Positions 45,007-53,258 of a DNA stretch of 64,000 bases are shown here, piece after piece. The stretch covers positions 30,720 through 94,719 of the forward strand of contig NZ_BILW01000025.1 in the NCBI RefSeq assembly GCF_004000765.1, read 5' to 3'. The notes beneath the pieces are model-generated. The model ran no database searches and was not told where the DNA came from. It saw only the letters and a list, made by a program, of their open reading frames with translations. The stretch comes from Paenibacillus chondroitinus NBRC 15376. GTDB taxonomy: Bacteria > Bacillota > Bacilli > Paenibacillales > NBRC-103111. Position 1 is the first letter of the stretch. Each line of letters starts with the position of its first letter. Position numbers and translations under genes: made by a program.

Positions 45007-46439
45007 GAACAGCAGTGAAGCGACGTGTCAACAAACCCATGGGCGAATCCCGCAAGTTTCGTAAGCTCGGCAAACTGGGCAGGGTAGGCAAGCCGGGTAA
45101 GGTTGCCTCCTCCCAAGCAAGTTATAATCGCGGTTACAATGAAGGTTTTAACATGGCTTATGACAGCGCGCACGATCATGCCTTCCAGCTTGGCTGGGAT
45201 GCAGGGGTAACCCCCTCGAAGTTTCAGGGAACGAGCATCATCATCGTTACGACGAATGATCAGCGCCACCACCTCCAGAATTGTATCGAAAGCATTTATG
45301 AATATACGCCGGAGCCCTTCGAACTCATCGTCATCGATAATGCCTCAACGGATGATACGGCCGAGTACTTGAAGTCCCTGACGGGGAAAATCCGCTACAA
45401 AATCTTTACTTCCAATCTCGGCTTCGCCGGAGGGACGAATCAAGGTTTAAGGATGGCGCGCGGTTCCAACCTGCTGTTTTTAAACAATGACACCATTGTG
45501 ACCAAGGATTGGCTGAAAAATATGCTGACTTGCCTTTACAGTAATGAGAAATTCGGGCTTGTCGGCCCGATGACGAATTACATTAGCGGCGAGCAGCTGC
45601 TGCAGACGAATTACACCTCCACGGAGGAAATGCACCATTTCGCTGCAAACTTTAATCAGTCGAACCCTGCCAAATGGCATGTGACCACGAGATTAACAGG
45701 CTTCTGTGTCCTTATGCGTCGCGCGGTTTTCGAGCGGTTGGGGTATTTGGATGAAGGCTTTGAGATTGGAAACTGCGAGGATGACGACTTCGGTTTTCGA
45801 ACGCGCATCATGGGATTAGAACTTGTTATTGCTATGGATACCTTCATTCATCATGTCGGAAGCGTCTCGATCAAAGCGTTGGGCGAGCAGCGTTTTGAAG
45901 AAGTATATGGCAGAAATTTGGAGTTTTACGCGCGAAAATGGGGAGAAACCCACAGTTTGCTGCATGAAGTCCACCAAAAGCTCGGTGGCGGAAGTGCAGC
46001 GATGGTTGATTTCTACCCAAGCCATATCGTTGTGCGAGGGGTAACATCCGAGCTCTATTGGATTGAGAATGGCCACCGCCACCCGATCGAAGGGGAGTCG
46101 CATCTTTTGTCGGCTACCCGCGTTTCGCAAGTCGATCTGCGAAGCTGGCCGAAGGGACATTCCTTATCGCAACATGACGTACAGAACAAGCTTGCTGCTC
46201 TTGCACAGGGCGTTTACGTCGATGGGCACTTGCAGGAAGGTGCGCTTGCACGGACCGAAGATCATGTCGTCTATCAAATCAAAAACGGTAAAATGCAGCG
46301 ATTCATTAACGATTGGCCGCTGCGCTACTGGAATTTGGATCTGCGTCACCAAACGGCCATGAGCTGGGATGACTTTCATCGGTTTGCGCCAGCGCTGCCG
46401 ATTATTGCCCCCGCTATCATCGTGGCGAATAATGTCTAA
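45003..46439 (+). CDS. GT2-family glycosyltransferase with basic/GX3 N-terminus
   Basis: 478 residues from ATG 45003 (ATGA overlap, GGGGAGG upstream). Residues 1-38 are basic; ~40-70 is the GX3-type run SYNRGYNEGFNMAYDSAHDH in which some Gly are Ala. The GT2 core (~78-330) has SIIIVTTNDQ, LIVIDNASTDDT, LNNDTIVTKDW, CEDDDFGFRTR. Residues ~340-478 are an extra C-terminal domain with two similar halves (VTSELYWIENGHRHPI and EDHVVYQIKNGKMQRF), perhaps glycan-binding. Confidence 0.83.
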   Translation: MRTAVKRRVNKPMGESRKFRKLGKLGRVGKPGKVASSQASYNRGYNEGFNMAYDSAHDHAFQLGWDAGVTPSKFQGTSIIIVTTNDQRHHLQNCIESIYEYTPEPFELIVIDNASTDDTAEYLKSLTGKIRYKIFTSNLGFAGGTNQGLRMARGSNLLFLNNDTIVTKDWLKNMLTCLYSNEKFGLVGPMTNYISGEQLLQTNYTSTEEMHHFAANFNQSNPAKWHVTTRLTGFCVLMRRAVFERLGYLDEGFEIGNCEDDDFGFRTRIMGLELVIAMDTFIHHVGSVSIKALGEQRFEEVYGRNLEFYARKWGETHSLLHEVHQKLGGGSAAMVDFYPSHIVVRGVTSELYWIENGHRHPIEGESHLLSATRVSQVDLRSWPKGHSLSQHDVQNKLAALAQGVYVDGHLQEGALARTEDHVVYQIKNGKMQRFINDWPLRYWNLDLRHQTAMSWDDFHRFAPALPIIAPAIIVANNV

Positions 46440-46454
46440 AGGAGTGAGGAATCT

Positions 46455-46688
46455 ATGAAAGTGAAGTCATCTGTGCGCAGAAAGGCTGCTGGCAAGCTTC
46501 TCAAGAAAGCGAAGCCGGTTCGCGGCAAAAAAGTGCTCCTGAGAAAAAGAAATCGCCCTGCCAAAGCACTCCTGACACATCGGGGAGGCTTCGATAAGGG
46601 CTTTGACAATGGATACGATAGAGGGTATATGGATGGGTTTCACAAAGGTTTCGAACAAGGCTTCGACCATCTCTATTCAGCCTCCTAA
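46455..46688 (+). CDS. Stand-alone basic/GX3 small protein
   Basis: 77 residues, ATG after AAAGGAGTGAGG. Consists only of a Lys/Arg-rich half (residues 1-42) and seven consecutive G-[FY]-x-x units (FDKG, FDNG, YDRG, YMDG, FHKG, FEQG; residues ~44-72). The same module forms the N-terminus of the three preceding glycosyltransferases. Helical GX3 repeats in Yae1 and FliH mediate helix packing, so a scaffold or adaptor is plausible (inference). Confidence 0.75.
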   Translation: MKVKSSVRRKAAGKLLKKAKPVRGKKVLLRKRNRPAKALLTHRGGFDKGFDNGYDRGYMDGFHKGFEQGFDHLYSAS

Positions 46689-46694
46689 GCAAGT

Positions 46695-46738
46695 GGCGGC
46701 AGCTTGATTGTGGCATGTGGATGCTGCCGCCTCCTTTG
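46695..46738. terminator. Terminator at the end of the glycan operon
   Basis: Perfect GGCGGCAGC/GCTGCCGCC stem with a 19-nt loop and TCCTTTGTTT tail, between two convergent genes. Confidence 0.75.
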
Positions 46739-46757
46739 TTTAACTTAGACCGAGCGT

Positions 46758-47747
46758 TTATCCCCAACGTAAAATAAGTCCAGCGTGCGTTAGTCCCCCG
46801 CCAAAACCGTATAGCAGGAGCGTATCACCTGCCTGCACCCTGCCATCTTTTACGCCTAAATCAAGCGCCAGAGGAATAGAGGCTGCAGAGGTATTGCCGT
46901 AATACTCAAGGCTGTATAGAGCTTTCTCGAAAGGAATTTCGCTCTTTTCGCAAATCGACTGAATGATCCGCAGATTAGCGCTATGCGGGATGAACCAATC
47001 AATCGCGGAATGCGGCAGACCGCTTTTGGCTAGCAAGTGCTCAATCCCTTCCGGTACGGTCGATACCGCAAATTTATAAACTTCGCGGCCGTTTTGGACT
47101 AGCTTTCCGCCGCCAGTGAGCGGTATGTCCTGCCACTGTTCGGACAGGCCGGTGCGATAAACATGCTTGCCGCCGGAGCCGTCTGAGCCAACATGATGAG
47201 CCAGGAATGCCGGATGCTCCTCCTCGCGTTCCACCACCACGGCTCCTGCGCCGTCGCCGAACAGAATGCAGGTCGACCGGTCCGTATAGTCGGTGATTTT
47301 GGACATCGCGTCGCCGCCGACCACGAGCACCTTGCGGTGCAAGCCTGCCGCGACTAGTCCGCTAGCGGTATGGACCGCATAGGCGAACCCTGCGCAGGTG
47401 GCGTTAAGGTCGTAGGCGCCGACAGCAGGGAGGTCGAAATGAGCTTGAATCATGCAAGCTACCGGTGTTGATGGCAGGTCTGGCGTATGCGTAGTGACAA
47501 TGACCAGATCCACATCGTTCAGCGCTTCCGGATATCGGTCAAGCATGTTTTGGACGGCAGCTATACATAAATGGCTAGTGAATTCCTCGGCAGCGGCGAT
47601 TCTGCGTTCCCGCATGCCAGTGCGTTGAACAATCCACTCATCGTTGGTTTCCACCATAGCTTCAAGATCGGCGTTGCTTAAAATATGCGAAGGCACATAA
47701 CTGCCTATTGCTGAAATACGGGCATTCAAGGGATTTGAGACAGGCAT
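46758..47747 (-). CDS. fabH: Beta-ketoacyl-ACP synthase III
   Basis: 329 residues. Condenses an acyl-CoA with malonyl-ACP to start fatty acid synthesis. The catalytic triad is visible: C118 (LNATCAGFAY), H255 (FIPHSANLR) and N285 (YYGNTSAAS). NDEWIVQRTGMRERRI and FGDGAGAVVV are family motifs. ATG 47747 has AAAGGAG upstream. It stands alone, with a FapR box in its promoter region, so it is probably a second fabH governed by the malonyl-CoA-responsive lipid regulon. Confidence 0.93.
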   Translation of the reverse strand: MPVSNPLNARISAIGSYVPSHILSNADLEAMVETNDEWIVQRTGMRERRIAAAEEFTSHLCIAAVQNMLDRYPEALNDVDLVIVTTHTPDLPSTPVACMIQAHFDLPAVGAYDLNATCAGFAYAVHTASGLVAAGLHRKVLVVGGDAMSKITDYTDRSTCILFGDGAGAVVVEREEEHPAFLAHHVGSDGSGGKHVYRTGLSEQWQDIPLTGGGKLVQNGREVYKFAVSTVPEGIEHLLAKSGLPHSAIDWFIPHSANLRIIQSICEKSEIPFEKALYSLEYYGNTSAASIPLALDLGVKDGRVQAGDTLLLYGFGGGLTHAGLILRWG

Positions 47748-47775
47748 AAGAAGCTCGCTCCTTTTATTATCAAGT

Positions 47776-47804
47776 ATTAGTACCAGGTACTAATTATAAT
47801 TCAA
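47776..47804 (-). promoter_or_regulatory. FapR operator over the fabH promoter
   Basis: ATTAGTACC-A-GGTACTAAT (47776-47794) is a perfect inverted repeat matching the known FapR site TTAGTACCTGATACTAA in all but two central bases. On the - strand TTGAAT (47799-47804), 16 nt and TACTAA (47777-47782) could be the promoter, so the repressor would cover the -10 region. Confidence 0.85.
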
Positions 47805-47944
47805 CTTTACTGTAAAATGTGATTGCTGTCAATGTGTTGTTTTGCTCAATTATTTCGATTTGACCTTGTAAATTCGGAGTAATTCACACACAAACGGAGG
47901 ATATTAAAAGAAGAGGAAATTACATGTAAAAGGCGAGATGAGAG

Positions 47945-49288
47945 ATGAACACCTCGACAAGGGAAGCAAAACTCACTTATATCGATCAAATTTTTGAGCT
48001 TAATTCTGATTTTGTACATAGGGAAGTCCATATTTATCAAGATCAAGTCCAAGTATGCTATTTGGAGACACTGGTTCATTATGAACAAACGTATGACACA
48101 TTAATAACGAGATTGTCACATTTACATGGCGTGGATAGCCCGATCGACCAAATCGCGTTATCTCCTTCAACGAGAGTGAATGTCTCTTTAACCGAGCTTG
48201 TGAACGCTATATTAGTAGGGATGTTGATTATTTTTCCCCAAGAAGGTTACGACAACATCGTGATAGAGCCCTCTTCGGTCAACAACAGTCGAAGCATTGT
48301 GGAAGCCCAAACGGAGAATCCGATCCAAACCTCACTAGATGCTTTTACGGAAGATATGTATGTCAACATAAGTCTCCTTCGCAGAAAAATGAGAATCAAA
48401 AACTTGCATGTTCAGAACTACACCCTTGGTACGGATCTTCCTCGTGAAGTAGCTGTCCTTTATGTGGAAGGTCAAGCCGATCCGAAGATCGTTCAACTCA
48501 TCGATACCTATTTGAATGAAAACGCCATGATGGATATTTCTGATGTTCAAGGACTACTCAAAGCTCTCAAACAGCCTAGTTATAGTCTAGTTCCTACTTA
48601 TACGACTTCTGAGCTTCCTGTCACTACCAAACATAACTTAATGGAAGGCCGAGTGGTGCTCCTATTGGATCATTTTCCGTTCTCACTTTCGTTTCCCTCT
48701 ATTATTTCGGATTTTTGGGATGTAAAAACGGATAAAGACCAACCGAAACTGTTTATGTATTTATACAAGATAATTCGTATCACTAGTTTAATCATCGCCA
48801 TTACTTTGCCAGGATTATATGTGGTTCTCAATTCTGTCAACCCTGAACTTTTGCGTATTCAGCTGGCTGTATCGATCACAGACTCCAGGGAGGGCGTTCC
48901 TTATCCTGTTCTTGTGGAATTGTTGATGATGCTGTTCATCATTGAAATGGTCATAGAAGCGAGTATTCGTCTTCCCAAAAGTATTGGTCCAACCATTACG
49001 ATGGTAGGGGGTATTATCCTGGGTCAGGCAGTCGTTTCAGCCCGGTTAGTCAGTTACTTTCTTATTATTGTCGTAGCCGGCTCGACTATCGCGCATTTTA
49101 CGATGGGCACATATATGAACACAGTCTCCATTCGGTTGTACAAGTACGTCGTAATCTTGTTTAGCGCTTTGTATGGCATACTTGGGCTTATGTCGTCGAT
49201 TGTCTTGTTTTGCTTTTACCTTGGCACGATTACAACGTTTGGGGTACCTTATTTGAGCCTCTCCACCAAAAGAGGGAGATCCGAATGA
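47945..49288 (+). CDS. GerA-family spore germination receptor A subunit
   Basis: 447 residues, start MNTSTREAK after AAAAGGCGAG. Cytosolic N-terminal half followed by several membrane spans from about residue 275 (SLIIAITLPGLYVVLN, VLVELLMMLFIIEMVIEA, GPTITMVGGIILGQAVV). DLPREVAVLYVEG and EGRVVLLLDHFPF-type motifs are conserved. The protein stops at VPYLSLSTKRGRSE, about 30-40 residues before the usual GerA end. First gene of a gerA-gerB-gerC operon. Confidence 0.92.
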   Translation: MNTSTREAKLTYIDQIFELNSDFVHREVHIYQDQVQVCYLETLVHYEQTYDTLITRLSHLHGVDSPIDQIALSPSTRVNVSLTELVNAILVGMLIIFPQEGYDNIVIEPSSVNNSRSIVEAQTENPIQTSLDAFTEDMYVNISLLRRKMRIKNLHVQNYTLGTDLPREVAVLYVEGQADPKIVQLIDTYLNENAMMDISDVQGLLKALKQPSYSLVPTYTTSELPVTTKHNLMEGRVVLLLDHFPFSLSFPSIISDFWDVKTDKDQPKLFMYLYKIIRITSLIIAITLPGLYVVLNSVNPELLRIQLAVSITDSREGVPYPVLVELLMMLFIIEMVIEASIRLPKSIGPTITMVGGIILGQAVVSARLVSYFLIIVVAGSTIAHFTMGTYMNTVSIRLYKYVVILFSALYGILGLMSSIVLFCFYLGTITTFGVPYLSLSTKRGRSE

Positions 49289-50358
49289 GCAATAGAGCCC
49301 TATTAACGATGTTCGTAGTCGTTCATCTCTCGTTGTATTTTTATATCTATCCTGTAAAAATGATTGAAGCCACATCCTCAGGGCATTGGGAGCCTATTCT
49401 TGTTGGTTTTCTTATAGAAATGTGTTGTGTATGGGGATATGTGAAGGGGCTTTCTGCTTTTCCTGGAAAGGACATTGTAGATATATGTACAACTGTAATG
49501 GGGAAATGGCTTGCTCTCCTTCTGCTTATTCCTTTGCTGCTCTATTTTTTTCTGAGTTCCAACATTACGCACAGTTTTGAGATGGCATCGATCAGCATCC
49601 TTCTGCTTCCTAATACCCCAACGTATTTCATTTTGTTTCTTTATATTATTCCTCTGTATATTGCATGGAAAGGTTACGAAGCCATTTCACGCGGGGGGAT
49701 CTTAGTATTTATTTGCGTGCTTCCTTTGGTTATTTTCTCGTTGGTCAGCTCGATGAGTAATTTTGATCTCGACAACATCTTTCCCATCTATGATACACGC
49801 TTGAGTTTCTTCAAGAAGCCGATGTTTTATTCTGCTTTTTTTGCTCATGCCGGTTTCTTGTTTTTAGGTTTTGTTAAAATGAACTACAAATTTCCAATGC
49901 GTAAAGTCGCTCCTATTTTAGGGGTGCTTCTTATTTTTGCTTTATGCTCTGTCTATGTGCCCATGCTCATTTTCGGTCAGGAATCGATTATCTATTTCCG
50001 CTTTCCGAATGTTTTGACATCAGATACGGTTGACAGTGAGTGGGTTGTATTTGATTGGCTCCCTACTTTTTTTGTTATTGCGATGATTGCGATCGCGATG
50101 GTTGAAGCAGCAGTGAGTTTCTGGATGATGGCAACTTTGATTGAAAAGCTATTTATGAAGAAGAGGTCAAAGCAGAAAAGGGGGATAGCTGTCATCATCG
50201 TTGCCATACCTTCTTATTTCTTCAGCTTATATTTGGACAATATTGATACTTTGGCGCGTTATACTCACGTGAGTACCTACCTCTGCTTTTACAGCATTAT
50301 AGGTATACCGCTTGCCGTCATTTTCATGAGTTTGAGGTATAGGAGGAAACCTGCTTGA
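49285..50358 (+). CDS. GerB-family germination receptor permease subunit
   Basis: 357 residues from ATG 49285, overlapping gerA by 4 nt, GAGGGAG upstream. Ten hydrophobic segments, amino-acid permease superfamily fold (APC-like), e.g. ALLLLIPLLLYFFL and YFILFLYIIPLYIAW; IFPIYDT before a helix is typical. It is the probable germinant-binding, membrane-embedded subunit. Confidence 0.9.
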   Translation: MSNRALLTMFVVVHLSLYFYIYPVKMIEATSSGHWEPILVGFLIEMCCVWGYVKGLSAFPGKDIVDICTTVMGKWLALLLLIPLLLYFFLSSNITHSFEMASISILLLPNTPTYFILFLYIIPLYIAWKGYEAISRGGILVFICVLPLVIFSLVSSMSNFDLDNIFPIYDTRLSFFKKPMFYSAFFAHAGFLFLGFVKMNYKFPMRKVAPILGVLLIFALCSVYVPMLIFGQESIIYFRFPNVLTSDTVDSEWVVFDWLPTFFVIAMIAIAMVEAAVSFWMMATLIEKLFMKKRSKQKRGIAVIIVAIPSYFFSLYLDNIDTLARYTHVSTYLCFYSIIGIPLAVIFMSLRYRRKPA

Positions 50359-51440
50359 TCCATCGCTCATTCCTATCGGTTATACTGTTGCTATGCACCT
50401 TAAGCGCGCTCCTTACAGGCTGTTGGGACACCAAAGATATTAATAAGCGACTCATGCCCGTTGTTATGGGAATTTGCAAGGAGAAAAATCAGGATTACCG
50501 AATTGTCTTGCAAATTCCTAGTCCTGAGAAGCAAGGGTCTCAGTATATGGAGAGCAGTTCCGCGACAATCACCAATGCAATTGACAACATTCGAACAAAA
50601 GCAGAAAAAAGTATCGACCTTCTACATATCCGATTGTTTCTTGTCTGTGAAAAAACGGCAAAAGAAGATATGGGTGATATCATCGATTACGCGATCCAGG
50701 CAAACGACATCTCCATTAAAGGGTTGCTAGCGATTGTTAGGGGGGACTTCGACGAAGTGATCCATCATCAAATAAAAGCGAATCCAGAGCTATCTTCTTA
50801 TGATTTTTTCAGTGAGCAATCTGGCTGGACACCTGAAAGTACGATCATACGCCTATGGGAAGCATACCGGAATATCAAGTCTTATACACAAGATATGTCC
50901 ATTCCGATTCTCACAAAAGGCACGGATACGCTGTATCGATTTGATGGCTCAGCCATCATTCGTGTAGATAAAATGGTAGGTCAAATTTCTACAGAAGAAG
51001 TATTGATCTACAATATTTTTCAGGAGAAGTATACGGGCGGCACCATCGAGATTGCCGATCAAAGCAGTGTTAAGATTAAAAGAGCAAGTATCAAACATGC
51101 CATCGCTTGGACGTCATCAGGACCTCAATTAAAGAGTCGTATTCTGCTGAAAGTAGAGATTATTGAGAATAAAAATGAACAAACTGAAGAGAAGATTACA
51201 ACGAAGCTCAAAGAAGCCATTGAGAAAAGAGCTGATAAATTACTAACTCAGCTTAAAAGTGACAGATCAGACGCTCTTGGCATAGGGCAGCTCTTTCGAA
51301 GAAAGATGAACGAAGAACAGCTTAAACAATGGAAACAACAATGGTATTTGGATTTGGACCACGAAATTACGGTAGAAGTTACCATACTCAACAGCATTTA
51401 TTTAAAATCTCCGAATAAGATCAAAAAACCTGCCAACTAG
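50355..51440 (+). CDS. Ger(x)C-family germination lipoprotein
   Basis: 361 residues, TTG start overlapping gerB by 4 nt. Lipoprotein signal with lipobox LLTGC (C23), then CWDTKDINKRLMP as in all GerC proteins. The rest is a soluble domain of alternating strands and helices ending near LDHEITVEVTILNSIYL. Sits on the outer face of the spore inner membrane. Confidence 0.92.
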   Translation: MIHRSFLSVILLLCTLSALLTGCWDTKDINKRLMPVVMGICKEKNQDYRIVLQIPSPEKQGSQYMESSSATITNAIDNIRTKAEKSIDLLHIRLFLVCEKTAKEDMGDIIDYAIQANDISIKGLLAIVRGDFDEVIHHQIKANPELSSYDFFSEQSGWTPESTIIRLWEAYRNIKSYTQDMSIPILTKGTDTLYRFDGSAIIRVDKMVGQISTEEVLIYNIFQEKYTGGTIEIADQSSVKIKRASIKHAIAWTSSGPQLKSRILLKVEIIENKNEQTEEKITTKLKEAIEKRADKLLTQLKSDRSDALGIGQLFRRKMNEEQLKQWKQQWYLDLDHEITVEVTILNSIYLKSPNKIKKPAN

Positions 51441-51457
51441 GAGACGAATTCTATATA

Positions 51458-51498
51458 CAAAAGAAATAAATCCCCATTCAGGGGATTTATTTCTTTTG
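51458..51498. terminator. Bidirectional terminator between gerC and the GntR gene
   Basis: An 18-bp perfect stem, CAAAAGAAATAAATCCCC with its complement, and a 5-nt loop. A-rich and T-rich ends flank it on both strands. The last codons and stop (51487) of the leftward gene lie in the hairpin. Confidence 0.9.
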
Positions 51499-52461
51499 CG
51501 CCGCTATTTCATGCAATAAATTCTCGCTGCTTTGTTCCAGCTTCATAGGGAATAGCGATGTTTTATCAGGCTGCAGCTTCTTCAGTTCAGAAAATACGGC
51601 GGCAGATGCGTAAATTTTGTGCGAGTGCTGAAGAGCATCATTCAGACGTTCGGGTTCGTTCATGCCTGCAATATCAACATGAAGTTGATGAATCCCTGCT
51701 TCCCGAATCCGGTTGGCCATCCATTCCCCGCCTGTTCTACCCAGACAAACAAAGGCGACATGCGTACCCGCCTGCAGTTTGGCAATCTCAAGCAGCTGTG
51801 AGGCTTCAAGCGTTGCACCGATTACAATCACTTTACTGTCATAGCGAGCAAACAATGCTTTGGTTTCCTCGGCATGATTCAAGGTTGTAATAACAACGTC
51901 CGAACGCATAACGGCTTCTTTTACGACTTCCTCATTAAGGGAACTGTCACCCAGAAATAAAGTCTCCACTTCACCATCGGTTGCTCGTTCGATTTCCTGC
52001 CGGTAGAAAGGGTAGTCGTGACCTCGGCATTCCACCAGCAAAATCCGCAGCTTGCGGGCAGGGGAAGGAGGCTGCAGCAAGGAGTAGGCAAGACCGGCGA
52101 TGAAAAAGGACGGCAAATCAAATCCCATAGCCGCGGCCTCGCGAATCGTATCATTCAAAAGCTGCTGCATGGGTTTGCGCTCTTCCAAGAGATGTTTGGT
52201 CTCGAACCCGCCTGCGATCTGCGTTCCGCGTCCTTTCTGTATGGAAACAAGCCCCTCGTCACGCAATTGGTTGTATACCCAGTTAACCGTATTTCGATTG
52301 AGGCCAAGCTCATCCGCCAATTGACTGGCCGTCGGCAGCATATCGCCGGCTTCCATTTGTTCAATGCCGATTAGCCATTTCAGTTGTTCTTTGATTTGTG
52401 TGTTTACGTTAAAGGTTAATTGGGGATTAACCTGAAGAATATATTTTTTATCATCTTTCAC
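51487..52461 (-). CDS. GntR-family transcriptional regulator with sugar-binding-like domain
   Basis: 324 residues from GTG 52461, 10 nt after AAAAGGGG; an ATG at 52482 has no ribosome site. Residues ~20-85 are a GntR winged helix (GDMLPTASQLADELGLNRNT, QLRDEGLVSIQKGRGT). The remaining ~230 residues are alpha/beta (LRILLVECRGHDYPFY, VIVIGATLEASQL, AGTHVAFVCLGRTGG), like a periplasmic-binding fold ligand domain. It is divergent from the HPP gene and probably represses it through the palindrome at 52578. Confidence 0.85.
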   Translation of the reverse strand: MKDDKKYILQVNPQLTFNVNTQIKEQLKWLIGIEQMEAGDMLPTASQLADELGLNRNTVNWVYNQLRDEGLVSIQKGRGTQIAGGFETKHLLEERKPMQQLLNDTIREAAAMGFDLPSFFIAGLAYSLLQPPSPARKLRILLVECRGHDYPFYRQEIERATDGEVETLFLGDSSLNEEVVKEAVMRSDVVITTLNHAEETKALFARYDSKVIVIGATLEASQLLEIAKLQAGTHVAFVCLGRTGGEWMANRIREAGIHQLHVDIAGMNEPERLNDALQHSHKIYASAAVFSELKKLQPDKTSLFPMKLEQSSENLLHEIAAQKK

Positions 52462-52557
52462 TGTGAAAAAACCCCTTTTCATAGTTAACTAGTTATATTA
52501 TAACCCTTACTCTTTCGAAATCCAACAAAATGCGTGATAATAGAAGGAAAGAGACGG

Positions 52558-52586
52558 TTGACATGTCGGTAAATTAATTATATAAC
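52558..52586 (+). promoter_or_regulatory. Vegetative promoter of the HPP gene
   Basis: TTGACA (52558-52563), 17 nt, TATAAC (52581-52586). Confidence 0.85.
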
Positions 52587-52605
52587 TAGTTGACTAGTTA
52601 TATAA
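52578..52605. promoter_or_regulatory. GntR-type operator
   Basis: TTATATAACTAGT-TG-ACTAGTTATATAA, a perfect 13-bp inverted repeat with a 2-bp centre, overlaps the -10 and start of the HPP promoter. A related half-site AACTAGTTATATT (52488-52500) sits just upstream of the GntR gene, consistent with autoregulation. Confidence 0.8.
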
Positions 52606-52624
52606 CGAAAAGGTGGTGAACAAA

Positions 52625-53149
52625 ATGAATATCCATAACGAGTCAGGATTTTGGCAGAAAATGAGAACCCAAAACAGAAGCCCGCTAAAAGTGGTTCCAA
52701 AAAATGCGTTGATCGGCTCGATGGGGGGATTTATCGCCATAGCTCTTTTAGCTTTCCTAACGGATTTGACTGCGAATGCTTGGATCATGGCCCCATTTGG
52801 TGCAACCTGCGTGTTGGCTTTTGGTCTTTGGGATGCACCGCTGTCTCAGCCACGCAATATCATCGGAGGGCATTTGATTTCAACCTTAGTAGGACTCATC
52901 TTTTTCCATCTGTTTGGCCGAGGCTTTTGGGTTATGGCCATAGCGGTAGGTTTGGCAATTGGTTTGATGATGCTGACCAAAACAACGCATCCCCCTGCCG
53001 GGGCTGACCCTTTGGTCGTTATTTTAAGCGGCAGCAGTTGGTCCTTTCTGTTTGCACCGGTATTGATTGGATCTGTGCTTATCGTATTCATTGCTTTGAT
53101 CGTTAACAATCTGGATAAGAAGCGCAGGTATCCGACCTTTTGGTATTGA
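52625..53149 (+). CDS. HPP-family integral membrane protein
   Basis: 174 residues from ATG 52625 after AAGGTGGTG. Four hydrophobic spans and the eponymous motif KTTHPPAGADPL between spans 3 and 4; APFGATCVLAF is also conserved. HPP proteins in plants and cyanobacteria have been linked to nitrite transport; in bacteria the role is mostly unknown. A nitrate/nitrite locus lies 3 kb away but the two are not in one operon. Confidence 0.88.
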   Translation: MNIHNESGFWQKMRTQNRSPLKVVPKNALIGSMGGFIAIALLAFLTDLTANAWIMAPFGATCVLAFGLWDAPLSQPRNIIGGHLISTLVGLIFFHLFGRGFWVMAIAVGLAIGLMMLTKTTHPPAGADPLVVILSGSSWSFLFAPVLIGSVLIVFIALIVNNLDKKRRYPTFWY

Positions 53150-53258
53150 TTAAAATTATTCATGCAAATGGATAAAATCCAAAAAATAGGTCACTCTAAG
53201 TGCAGTCGCCCATGTCGGGCGAATGATACTGACGACGACAGGGAGTGAACGTAAACGC

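Noticed and set aside
49210..49284. Frameshift explanation for the short GerA protein (the gerB frame extends upstream)
   Set aside because: The upstream gerB-frame residues do not resemble the missing GerA tail; gerB has its own GAGGGAG and ATG.
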